Assembly: GCF_014489635.1 (NCBI RefSeq)
Contig: NZ_CP060828.1
Coordinates: forward strand, 4,874,001-4,938,000
Direction: 5' to 3'
DNA from: Streptomyces roseirectus
Lineage (GTDB): Bacteria; Actinomycetota; Actinomycetes; Streptomycetales; Streptomycetaceae
Length of the DNA: 64,000 nt
This document shows, piece by piece, positions 1 to 8,600 of this stretch (the stretch's first letter is position 1; every line of letters starts with the position of its first letter). The notes under the pieces are model-generated. The model worked only from the letters and a program-made list of their open reading frames with translations, was not told the origin of the DNA and made no database searches. The position numbers and the translations under genes were made by a program.

Positions 1-2
1 CG

Positions 3-212
3 GCGTCGACCTGGAGCGAGCCGGGGACGGTCGCCCTCGGCCAGAACTGCCACGTCGTCGTACCGCCCGCCGACACCACGAAGCCGCCGGGGATGCACTG
101 GTACGTCCCCGCGAGCGGCCCCCGGACGCTGACCCTGCCCCCGGCACTGCGCCGCGCACTGATCCAGGCGCGCGGTGAGCAGCGCGGTACGGCGGAGGAG
201 ACGGCCCCCTGA
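3..212 (+). CDS. 3' fragment of an unidentified gene
   Basis: An open frame enters from the left edge and stops at 210-212, where its TGA overlaps the ATG of the next gene (TGATG). The visible 69 residues are proline-rich and end in a charged tail (QARGEQRGTAEETAP). I see no motif that identifies a family. The one-base stop/start overlap says it is translated with the small membrane protein that follows. The start lies outside the window, so length and function cannot be judged. Confidence 0.5.
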   Translation, partial: ASTWSEPGTVALGQNCHVVVPPADTTKPPGMHWYVPASGPRTLTLPPALRRALIQARGEQRGTAEETAP

Positions 213-406
213 TGTCCCTGAACATCTCCTTCGCGCTGCTGTTCGGGGTCATCGTGGTCGTCCTGATCCGGGGGAACTCGGTGAAGGCCGGCCCCGCGAT
301 CACCTGCGTGCTCTTCGGGTTCTTCCTCGCGAGCAGTTCCCTGGCCCCGAGCATCGGCAACCTCGTGACCGGCGTCGCCGACGCGATCAGCCAGATCCGC
401 CTCTGA
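212..406 (+). CDS. small two-helix membrane protein
   Basis: 64 residues with two hydrophobic segments, about residues 4-20 (ISFALLFGVIVVVLI) and 28-47 (AITCVLFGFFLASSSLAPSI), separated by a short basic turn (RGNSVKAG), so a hairpin in the membrane is likely. It starts inside the stop codon of the upstream gene and is followed 28 bases later by another small frame. Small membrane proteins of this kind occur in actinobacterial plasmid and transfer clusters, but I cannot assign a role; the link to transfer is inference only. Confidence 0.65.
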   Translation: MSLNISFALLFGVIVVVLIRGNSVKAGPAITCVLFGFFLASSSLAPSIGNLVTGVADAISQIRL

Positions 407-434
407 CACCCCTCCCCCCTGCCCGAGGTCCCCC

Positions 435-524
435 ATGACATCGACGTCCGAATCCGCCCGTCAGGCACCACTGCCCGTTGCGCCGCGCCGCCTCCGCTGC
501 TCTCATCAGGGGAAGGCACGCTGA
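435..524 (+). CDS. tiny coupled ORF (29 aa)
   Basis: ATG at 435 is preceded by GAGG with a six-base gap, and the frame ends at 522-524 in a TGATG overlap with the ATG of the next gene. The 29-residue product is basic at its C-terminus (APRRLRCSHQGKAR). The ribosome site and the stop/start overlap argue that it is translated, perhaps mainly to couple translation of the 333-residue protein. No similarity is recognised, and a chance frame cannot be excluded. Confidence 0.4.
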   Translation: MTSTSESARQAPLPVAPRRLRCSHQGKAR

Positions 525-1525
525 TGCGCTTCGTGTACCACCCGGCCGGCCACGACGACGCGTTGCGCGTGGCCCTCGTCGAGCTGGAGGCGGGCCGTTG
601 GAGAACGGCACGGCAACTGCTGCTGGCCACCGGAACTCACTGGGCACTGCGGACGTCACGCACACAGCTCCTGGCCGTGGCCGCCGCGCGGTCGGACGTG
701 GTCGGCGTGTGGCTGCACGAAGAGCCCCACCACTACGACGCCCACCTCATGGACGCCCGTGTCGCGGTCGAACGTGCTCTGCGCGCGCACCGTCAACGGC
801 ACGCACACACTTGGGAGTTCGAGGCGGAGGCCCGGCGCAGGGTCCTGGCGGCGTCCCGCCGCGCACCGCACGATCCCGTGCCCTGGGTGTGCCTCCTCGC
901 GCTGGCCCAGATCGACACACGCCAGCAGTACCACGAACACCGCATCCCCGCTCCCGAGTTGATGATGCCCTCCGGGCCGTGGGGACTCCTCGACCAGGTC
1001 AATCAGCGCGACCCCTACAACCGCGAGGCGTACCACCGGCTGATGCAGTTCTTCCTCGCCCGCGAGGCCCCTTGGGCCGCCTCCCAGGCCGCGGTCTTCG
1101 ACCTCGGCCGCAGCCTGGTCTCCCAACAGCCCGTCGGATCACCGCTGTTGCTCCTCCCCGCGTACGCGCTCGTCGAACAGCGGCGGCACTCCCGAGGGGA
1201 TCTCCTGTGGCGCCGCCAGTGGGCGGAAACGCCGATAATCGCCTACACCCTGAACGCCTTCCACCACTGGTTCCACCAGACGTCCCCCATCATGCGGTCG
1301 GTCGCCGACCTGAGCCTTCTCGCCTACGCCCTGTGGGCCGGCACCAAGTACCAGGAAGCCGCCGAGGTGTTCGCGGCCTTGGATCCCTACGCGTCCCGCG
1401 AACCCTGGGCAACCGTGCACGACCAAGCTGCGGGACCCAATACCGGCGAAGCACTGCTCCGGCGCGCCCACGCGGAATCCCTCGCCTACGCGCGCCGGAA
1501 GGCACGCGCCGGGCCGTCCTCATGA
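524..1525 (+). CDS. helical-repeat hypothetical protein
   Basis: 333 residues, almost wholly alpha-helical in composition, with repeated Ala/Leu/Arg helices resembling TPR-type or BTAD-type repeats, for example the segment around residues 150-180 (LLDQVNQRDPYNREAYHRLM). There is no signal peptide and no transmembrane segment. GGGGAAGG lies upstream of the ATG. It sits between small membrane or unknown frames and the permease gene, about 65 bases upstream of the permease start. The helical-repeat assignment is from pattern only and no function is proposed. Confidence 0.6.
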   Translation: MRFVYHPAGHDDALRVALVELEAGRWRTARQLLLATGTHWALRTSRTQLLAVAAARSDVVGVWLHEEPHHYDAHLMDARVAVERALRAHRQRHAHTWEFEAEARRRVLAASRRAPHDPVPWVCLLALAQIDTRQQYHEHRIPAPELMMPSGPWGLLDQVNQRDPYNREAYHRLMQFFLAREAPWAASQAAVFDLGRSLVSQQPVGSPLLLLPAYALVEQRRHSRGDLLWRRQWAETPIIAYTLNAFHHWFHQTSPIMRSVADLSLLAYALWAGTKYQEAAEVFAALDPYASREPWATVHDQAAGPNTGEALLRRAHAESLAYARRKARAGPSS

Positions 1526-1590
1526 CACCCGCTCTCCATTGGCATGAACCTGACCATCCGCTTATTTCTCTCGACCCCGGAGGTAGACCT

Positions 1591-3099
1591 GTGAGTCCCA
1601 ACCGCCATGTGGCACACCGAAAGTCCGATGACGCCTACCTGAGAGAGCTGGGCTATAAGCCCGTCCTCGCGCGGAGGATGGGCCCCTTCGGGAACTTCGC
1701 GATCAGCTTCAGCGTGATCAGCGTCCTGAGCGGCTGCATGACCTTGTACGGGTTCGGGATGAACACCGGCGGCCCCGCAGTGATGCTGTGGGGCTGGGTC
1801 GCCGTCGGCGCGATGGTGATGTTCGTCGGCGCCGGGCTGGCCGAGGTGACCTCGGCGTACCCGACGTCGGGCGCCCTGTACTACCAGGCGGAACAGCTCG
1901 GCGGCCGGAAGTGGGGCTGGTACACGGGCTGGCTCAACCTGCTGGGCCTGCTCGGTGCGATCGCCGGCATCGACTACGGCGCGGCCCTGTTCACGGGGGC
2001 GTTCCTCAACCTCCAGTGGGGGATCACACCGACGCCGGGAAAGATCATGGTGATCTTCCTGTGCATCCTCGCCCTGCACCTGACGCTGAACTGGTTCGGG
2101 GTGCGGCTGGTCAGCATCCTCAACAGCATCAGCGTGTGGTGGCACGTCGGCGGCGTCCTCGTCATCGTCGGCACGCTCGCTGTCGTCCCCTCCCACCACC
2201 AGTCACCGCAGTTCGTTTTCGGGGAGTTCGTCAACAACACCGGCTGGAGCAGCCCCGTCTACGTCGCGCTCCTCGGCCTGCTCCTGGCGCAGTACACGTT
2301 CAGCGGCTACGACGCCTCCGCGCACCTGAGCGAGGAGACCACCGACGCCCAGGTCTCCGCCTCGCGCGGCATCATCCACGCGATCGGCTGGTCGTGGCTG
2401 GCCGGGTTCGTCCTGCTCGCGGGGCTGACCTTCGCGATCCAGGACTACGCGGGCACCGTCGGGAGCGCGACGGGGGTTCCGCCGGCGCAGATCTTCCTCG
2501 ACGCCCTCGGCCTCACCGGGGCCAAGCTGCTGCTCCTGGTCGTGATCGTCGCCCAACTGTGCTGCGGCAACGCCGAGACGGCCGCCGCGTCGAGGATGGT
2601 GTTCGCGTTCTCCCGTGACGGCGCCCTGCCGGGCTCGGCGCTGTGGCGGGACATCGACTCCCGGACCGGGACCCCGCGCAAGGCCGTGCTCCTCGCCGTC
2701 GTCTGCGCCGCCCTCCTCGCCCTGCCCAGCCTCTACAGCCCCGTCGCCTACGCGGCGATCACCAGCATCAACGTCATCGGCATCACCCCCGCCTACGCGA
2801 TCCCGATCTTCCTGCGCGTCAAGAACCGGGACCGCTTCCGGCCCGGCCCGTGGAACCTCGGCAGCTGGGGCGTGATCGTCGGCGTCGTCGCGGTGATGTG
2901 GGTGGTGTTCGTGACCGTCCTGTTCTGCCTCCCCCAGACCGCCCCAGTCTCCGTCGACACCTTCAACTACGCACCCGTCGCCCTGGCCGTCGTCCTGCTC
3001 CTGGCCTCGGTCTGGTGGCGCAAGCAGGGCAGCTCCTACGAGGTCCCGGCCCACAGCTCCGACCGCTCGGCGTCGGCCTACGAGGAAGAAGTCGTGTGA
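1591..3099 (+). CDS. APC-family amino acid permease
   Basis: 502 residues from a GTG that has GGAGG eight bases upstream; longer upstream frames are not needed. It has about twelve hydrophobic segments and the N-terminal signature of the amino acid/polyamine/organocation (APC) family: FAISFSVISVLSGC then YGFGMNTGGP, followed by the helix with EVTSAYPTSGALYYQAE. This region normally forms the substrate site, so the protein should import an amino acid, amine or polyamine across the cytoplasmic membrane. Its TGA overlaps the ATG of the ligase gene by one base, so transport and gamma-glutamylation of the same amine is the likely logic. The exact substrate is not readable. Confidence 0.88.
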   Translation: MSPNRHVAHRKSDDAYLRELGYKPVLARRMGPFGNFAISFSVISVLSGCMTLYGFGMNTGGPAVMLWGWVAVGAMVMFVGAGLAEVTSAYPTSGALYYQAEQLGGRKWGWYTGWLNLLGLLGAIAGIDYGAALFTGAFLNLQWGITPTPGKIMVIFLCILALHLTLNWFGVRLVSILNSISVWWHVGGVLVIVGTLAVVPSHHQSPQFVFGEFVNNTGWSSPVYVALLGLLLAQYTFSGYDASAHLSEETTDAQVSASRGIIHAIGWSWLAGFVLLAGLTFAIQDYAGTVGSATGVPPAQIFLDALGLTGAKLLLLVVIVAQLCCGNAETAAASRMVFAFSRDGALPGSALWRDIDSRTGTPRKAVLLAVVCAALLALPSLYSPVAYAAITSINVIGITPAYAIPIFLRVKNRDRFRPGPWNLGSWGVIVGVVAVMWVVFVTVLFCLPQTAPVSVDTFNYAPVALAVVLLLASVWWRKQGSSYEVPAHSSDRSASAYEEEVV

Positions 3100-4502
3100 T
3101 GACGATCAACAACACCCCCACAACGAACGGCAGTTCCGCGACCGTCCCCGAAGCGAGCGGGCGCTCCGGGAAGGGAATCTCCCTCACGGACCTGCGCAAC
3201 CTCGTGAAGGCAGACACGATCGACACCGTGTCCCTCGCCCTCCCCGACCTCCAGGGGCGGCTGAAGGGCAAGCTGTACGGCGCCCAGCACTTCCTCAACC
3301 AGATCGCGGACCACGGCGCCGACATGTGCGCCTACCTCCTCGCCACCGACGTCGACATGAACCCGGCGGACGGCTTCGCCCTGACCTCCTGGACGACCGG
3401 CTACCAGGACCTCCGCGTACGCCCCGACCTCACGACCCTGCGGATGATCCCGTGGCAGCCGGGCACCGCGATCGTCCTCGGCGACGCCCTCAACCCCGAC
3501 GGAACCCTCCTCGACATCGCGCCCCGCCAGATCCTCCAGCACCAGCTGTCCCGCCTGGCCCGCCACGGCCTGCACCCCAAGGTCGGCATCGAGACCGAGC
3601 TCGTCCTCTACCAGGGCACCAGCACGGCGGCCGGTGAAGCCGTGGGCCGCCCCCTGACGACCGACAACCTCGACTACGCCCTCGACCACTCCCCCCTCTT
3701 CAGCCGCTTCGCCCGACGACTCCAACGCGCCCTCGCGGGCGCCGGAATGCCCGTCGAGGCCATCAAGACGGAAGCAGGCCCCGGCCAGGTCGAAGTCACC
3801 TTCCCCTACGGCCCCGCCCTCCCCGCCTGCGACAACCACCTCCTCTTCAAACACGCAGTCCGCACCATCGCCGCCCGCACCCGCCTCACCCCCACCTTCA
3901 TGGCCGCCCCCGAAACCGGCCGCGCCAACGGCCTCCACCTCCACATCTCCCTCTGGTCCCGCGACACGAACACCCTCAACGACACCGGCACCCTCTCCAC
4001 CACCGGCCGCCACGCCATCGCCGGCCTCCTCACCGCCCTCCCCGAACTCGCCCCCTTCTACGCCCCCAACACCAACTCCTACAAACGCTTCACCCCCGAC
4101 TCCTTCGCCCCCACCACCTTCACCTGGGGCCACGACAACCGCACCTGTGCCATCCGCGTCGTCGGCCACAACGACAGCCTCCACCTCGAAATCCGCGTCC
4201 CCGGAGCCGACGCCAACCCCTACCTCGCCCTCTCCGCCGCCCTCGCCTCCATCACCCACGGCATCGAGCAAGAACTCGACCCCGGCCCGCCGCAGACCGG
4301 CAACGCCTACACCGCCCCCGGCACCCCCGTCCCCTCCACCCTCCACGACGCCCTCGCCGACTTCGAGGACAGCGCCATCGCCCACGACACCTTCACTACC
4401 GAAGTCATCGAGCACTATGCCCACCTAGCCAAACTCGAACTCAACCACGAACGAACCCACGTCACCGACACCGAACGCCACCGCTGGCTGACCAGGGCCT
4501 GA
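3099..4502 (+). CDS. glutamine synthetase-like ligase
   Basis: 467 residues of the GlnA fold. Visible active-site motifs are the metal-binding IETELVLY (about residue 165), the ammonia/ATP region PETGRANGLHLHISLW (about 270) and the C-terminal block ending in HLEIRVPGADANPYLAL (about 370). Such relatives in Streptomyces (GlnA3/GlnA4 type, PuuA type) attach glutamate to polyamines or ethanolamine rather than making glutamine. The coupled permease upstream favours that reading. The conserved Tyr-adenylylation loop of true GlnA is not evident. A perfect hairpin terminator follows. Substrate is inferred, not shown. Confidence 0.88.
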   Translation: MTINNTPTTNGSSATVPEASGRSGKGISLTDLRNLVKADTIDTVSLALPDLQGRLKGKLYGAQHFLNQIADHGADMCAYLLATDVDMNPADGFALTSWTTGYQDLRVRPDLTTLRMIPWQPGTAIVLGDALNPDGTLLDIAPRQILQHQLSRLARHGLHPKVGIETELVLYQGTSTAAGEAVGRPLTTDNLDYALDHSPLFSRFARRLQRALAGAGMPVEAIKTEAGPGQVEVTFPYGPALPACDNHLLFKHAVRTIAARTRLTPTFMAAPETGRANGLHLHISLWSRDTNTLNDTGTLSTTGRHAIAGLLTALPELAPFYAPNTNSYKRFTPDSFAPTTFTWGHDNRTCAIRVVGHNDSLHLEIRVPGADANPYLALSAALASITHGIEQELDPGPPQTGNAYTAPGTPVPSTLHDALADFEDSAIAHDTFTTEVIEHYAHLAKLELNHERTHVTDTERHRWLTRA

Positions 4503-4526
4503 CACCGCGCTGTTCGACAAGCGCTT

Positions 4527-4554
4527 GGCCCTCGCGACCACCCACGCGAGGGCC
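4527..4554 (+). terminator. terminator of permease-ligase operon
   Basis: Perfect 10-bp inverted repeat GGCCCTCGCG / CGCGAGGGCC with an 8-base loop, followed by TTAGTTATG. It lies 24 bases after the ligase stop and ends the plus-strand operon. Confidence 0.75.
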
Positions 4555-4729
4555 TTAGTTATGAAACCCGGTAGCCGCCTAACAAAACCCCTCAGCATGT
4601 CCGACGAACGGCTGATTCGACAAGGAGGTCACCGAGAAACCCACACGAAGGAGTGCTATTGCTCGATCTTGCCGACACAGCATGTGATCCTTCGTAGATA
4701 TTGATCCATCTGAGACGACAGAGGTGTGT

Positions 4730-5080
4730 ATGCCGGACCCAGAGTTCCTGATGGAGAGCGTCACCACTGCACTTACCGCTCTACTGATGAGTGACGCCTA
4801 CGCATACGTGCGTCCACGGCTGAGCGCACTCTTGGAATCACGCAGAAATTCGAGTCTCCGTATCGAAGATCTTGATTGCCTCCATGGGACAGATCCCGCA
4901 ATCTTGCAGGGCACCGTGCAAGAACACGTTCAGCGCCTCGCCAACTCGGACGACCGCCTCCTACAGCAGCTCCGAGAGTCCTTGGTATCGCTGGAGACCG
5001 GAAGGTCATTCAACATCCACAACAACCAGTTCACCGGACCGACCCAGATGGGCGGTACTCAGATCATCAACATGCACTAG
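4730..5080 (+). CDS. helical protein with C-terminal amyloid-like motif
   Basis: 116 residues from ATG 4730 (GAGG five bases upstream). Residues 1-92 are helical and charged, with no recognised domain. The last 21 residues (96-116, starting IHNNQFTGPT) are quite different: Asn/Gln/Gly-rich with the pattern I-H-x-N-x-F-x-x-P-x-x-x-G-G-x-Q-x-x-N. The same pattern is at the N-terminus of the next protein. Shared short motifs like this mark bacterial amyloid signalling pairs, where one protein nucleates the other. The gene is clearly AT-richer than its neighbours, suggesting acquisition. Function as an adaptor or sensor is inference. Confidence 0.6.
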   Translation: MPDPEFLMESVTTALTALLMSDAYAYVRPRLSALLESRRNSSLRIEDLDCLHGTDPAILQGTVQEHVQRLANSDDRLLQQLRESLVSLETGRSFNIHNNQFTGPTQMGGTQIINMH

Positions 5081-5087
5081 GCGAGAC

Positions 5088-5591
5088 ATGCAAAAGAACT
5101 TCGAAAACAACAGCGAAGAGGATTCTCAGAACAGAAGGGAACCCACCTCTCAGGATATTCATCACAACCTATTCCAAGCCCCGTCCACATTCGGCGGAAT
5201 TCAGCAGAACAACTACTTTGCCGGTCAACCCGTCTTGGCAGGCGTCGGCCAAATTACGAGGCCCACTGAATCCTCACTGCCCTCACAAGTTTGGGCAGTG
5301 ATCATGTCGATCTGGACACTCGCGTGCCCAGTGTTGGCCTGGGGAACTCAATTGGATTCCGACGGGGCGTCTCTCCCAGGACTAACAGTTTTCCTCCATC
5401 AATCCACGCCGTACATCTTGCTGCTAGGCTACGTTGCATCCCTTCTCGATGTGGCGATTTACGCCCTATATCAGCACTGGGCCGCGGCGCGGCGAGCGAT
5501 TAATTTTCCAGTCAAATGGACGATGCGCCTATCTGCCATCGCCCTAGGGATCGCATTTATGGGACTACTCAAATTCCTGAACGGCCTATAG
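5088..5591 (+). CDS. membrane protein with N-terminal amyloid-like motif
   Basis: 167 residues from ATG 5088, seven bases after the previous stop, so the two genes form one operon. Residues 24-42 (IHHNLFQAPSTFGG...) match the C-terminal motif of the preceding protein at 9 of 19 positions, including P and GG. Three membrane segments follow at about 69-87, 107-127 and 148-163. A motif-bearing soluble tail joined to membrane helices resembles the effector half of an amyloid signalling pair, where polymerisation would trigger membrane damage. No catalytic motif is seen. The base composition is AT-richer than the flanking genes. Confidence 0.6.
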   Translation: MQKNFENNSEEDSQNRREPTSQDIHHNLFQAPSTFGGIQQNNYFAGQPVLAGVGQITRPTESSLPSQVWAVIMSIWTLACPVLAWGTQLDSDGASLPGLTVFLHQSTPYILLLGYVASLLDVAIYALYQHWAAARRAINFPVKWTMRLSAIALGIAFMGLLKFLNGL

Positions 5592-5661
5592 GTCTCGATG
5601 CAGGCCACACCGTTGACAGCAATTTATCCGACGGCCTCTATCTCTTGGGAGAGTACGGCGT

Positions 5662-8600
5662 TCAAAGTTCCTGAGCAGAGGGCGGGATATCTGATTCCAA
5701 GGTAGACAGGGAAGTGGAGTACGTCTCGCGGGCATGTGCTACCCCGGTCCCGCGCTGCCGCTCTCGGTTCAGCCTGCTGCCAGTACCATCTGGCTCAGAG
5801 CCGGTTCGGTTCTCCAACTCATGGCGAAGACGCTCTTCCCGGTGTACTGCCCCAGAAGCCATCCCTCGGGCCTTGGTCGCCTCACGTCGAAGCCGAACAG
5901 CAGCCTGCTCATCCTTCTCCTGAGCACCCTGCACCAGGGTCATAGAGTCACGCTGAAGTACCGCCGCACCCTCCAACACGCCCTCGTGTTCTCCGTCAGG
6001 TCCGGCGACAACAGCCCGCTCTCGAAGGCGGTTGTTCAACGCGTTCAGCTCTCCGGTCATCTGTGCCTCGTACGCGTGAACAGTGACGCGTTCAGCCTCG
6101 ACGAGAACCCGTTCTTGCCCTCGTAGAACGGGACGTCCGAACCGACCAACGGCGGCCAATCGCTGATCAAGCTGGTGCAGTCGCTCACTTGCGTCCTCCT
6201 GGGCAGCGGTGTGCTGGGCCACGGCGTCGGTGATCGCGCGGACTTCACGGATCGCCTCCGCCCGGGTGAGGAGGTCGTGACGGTGTCGCTCGAAAGCGAG
6301 CACCGCCGGACCGGCCCCGGCTGCGGTTTGTTGTTCAGCGTGGGCGGCCTTGGCCTCCGCGCGGTCCGCTGCCGTTCGGGTGGTGCGGGTGGCGGTCGTG
6401 GCCTTGCGGATCGCGTCGCGCAGGGCGTTGTTGCTCAGGTGCGCGTACGGGCGGTTGGCGGTCGGCGCGGGGACCTCCGATGACGGGGACGGCGTTCTGC
6501 GGCTGCTCAGGTTCGCGGCCTCCGGCTCGGCATCGTCGTGGGAAGGCTCGGCGGCTCCGGGTGCTCGCGGGACAGGGAGATCGGCGACGGCCTCACGGAT
6601 GTGCGCGGGAACGGCGGTCGACGGCAGCTCGGTGAGGATCATCCGCTCCTCGGTCCCGGACTCGATCTCGCGGATGAGCCCGGCGACCGCGCGGTCCAAC
6701 TGCTCCCGCTCGCTCTCCGGTTCCCCCGCGCGGGCGCGGTCGGCGTCGCTCTCATAGACGGACAGCGGGAGGAAGAGGTGGGACTCCTTCTTGTCGCGGG
6801 ACAGCATCGTGTAGAGCGCGTTCGCCTGCGCGCCGGGGCCGTAGACCAGGGCTTCCTGGACGCTGAGGCCCTGGCTCTTGTGGCCGGTGATGGCGTACCC
6901 GAGGCTGAGGCCGCCTTGCGCGATGTAGTCGGTGTCGACCCATTCGGCGTGGTCCCTGTGACCGTCGGGGGTCTTCTCCCGCCACTCGACAAGTACCCGC
7001 CGTTCGTCGTCGACGGCGCGGACGATCCCTCGGAAGCCGTTGAGGACGTCCTCGCTCGCGCCGCCCGTGCGCCTGGCCCGGTAGTCGTTGGCGCGCAGGA
7101 GGACCTGGTCGCCAATCGACAGGACGAGTTCGCCTCCGCCTGCGAGGGCGTAGGTGTGTTCGGGACCGGTGAGGTCGCCGCTGGCTTTGCGCAGGGCGCG
7201 GGCGCCGAGGTTGAGTTCGTCGACGATCTCGTTGGTCGCGGCGAGCATCAGCAACTGCTGGACGGCCGTGTGGTCGTCGTCGTAGGCGATCCGCTTGTCG
7301 GCCCAGACGGTGAGCATCGCCGCAAGCGTCTCGTCCTTGTCCGCAAGGGCATGGACGCGGCCGGTCGCGGCGAAGGTGCGCAGGGACTCCATGCGCTTGT
7401 CGTCGCGCCAGAGCTGGAGGGCGCGGCGTTCGACGGCGTCCTTCTGGCGGAAGTTCTCGGTGAGGGTGAGGCCGCCGACGAGGTGGTGGACGGCTGCGAA
7501 GTGGCCGCCGACGCCGGGTGAGTGGAGCTGTTTGGGGTCGCCGATGCCGACGACCTTCGTGCCGGTCTTCGCGGCGTGTGCGAGGAGTTCGGCGATGTCG
7601 CGGTCGTCGCACATGGCGGCTTCGTCGACGACCAGGACGTCCACGCCGGTGAGGCCGGGGCCGTCGGCGCGGATGCCGGTGAGCCAGGAGGCGAGGGTGC
7701 GGGAGGTGATGCCGGCTTCGGCCTTGAGGTTGGCGGCGGCGACGGCCGCCGTGCTCGCGCCCGCGACGACGAGTCCCTGTGCCTGCCACGCCTGGCGGGC
7801 GGCGTCCATGATGGTCGTCTTGCCCGCGCCCGCGACGCCGATCACGCCGTCGATGCCGTGCCCGGCGGTCAGGAGCCGATCGAGGACGGCGCGCTGTTCG
7901 CCGGAGAACGCGAAGCCCTGCTGGGCCTCGACTGCGGACAGGGTCATCTCGACGGTGTCGGTGCTGACCCGGGCGGTCTGTTCGCTGAGGCGGCGGGTCG
8001 TCTCGGTGACGATCAGGGTCTCGGCGGCGACGATGTCGGCCGTGGTGTAGCGGGCGGCGTGGGTGTAGTGCTGAGCGCCCTTGGGCTTGAGCTGGACCGC
8101 GTAACCGGCGTGCCGGAGTACCGCGTCGGTGAGGTGCTCGGCCTCGTCGGCGGTGCCGATGCCGTGGGGGAGGGCGTCGAGGACGGCCGCGATGGCGGCG
8201 GCGTGGGTGAACTCCTTGGAGTGCGCGGTGAGTCCGGTCTTCGGGTCGAAGACGAGCGCGCACAGCTCGTCCAGGTTCGGGTTCGACACCGGTGCGTCGT
8301 CGTGGACGGCGGCGGTCGTGATGGCGTCGGGGTCGTCTCCGGCGGCGCGACCCTCGGCCTGCCAGTACGCGCGCAGGACGTCGTCCGCGGCCCCCGCCGC
8401 CTCGCCGTTCTTCGCGGCCTTGGAGACGGCGGAGGCGGCGGTGCGTTCGCGCAGGGTGGCGCTGTCGTAGTCGAGTCCGAGGCGGGTGAGGAGTTCGCGG
8501 ACCTGGCTGTCGCGCTTGCTGAAGAGGCGGATGGTGGGCTCGGGGATCGCGGCGATCTCCCAGGCGCCGGTACGTACTTCGCGGCGGAAACGGATGCCGT

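Noticed and set aside
478..1590. N-terminal extension of the permease upstream of GTG 1591
   Set aside because: The extension overlaps the 333-residue gene in another frame and has Arg/Pro-rich antisense-type composition; GGAGG supports 1591.
3078..4424. A long minus-strand frame opposite the glutamine-synthetase-like gene
   Set aside because: The translation is almost only Gly, Val and Glu, an effect of third-position C on the coding strand.
4503..4729. Left attachment site of the element next to the ligase terminator
   Set aside because: I looked for the tRNA-Ala 3' sequence (TGGAGCCTAGGGGAGTCG on the plus strand) here and saw no match; the boundary remains unplaced.
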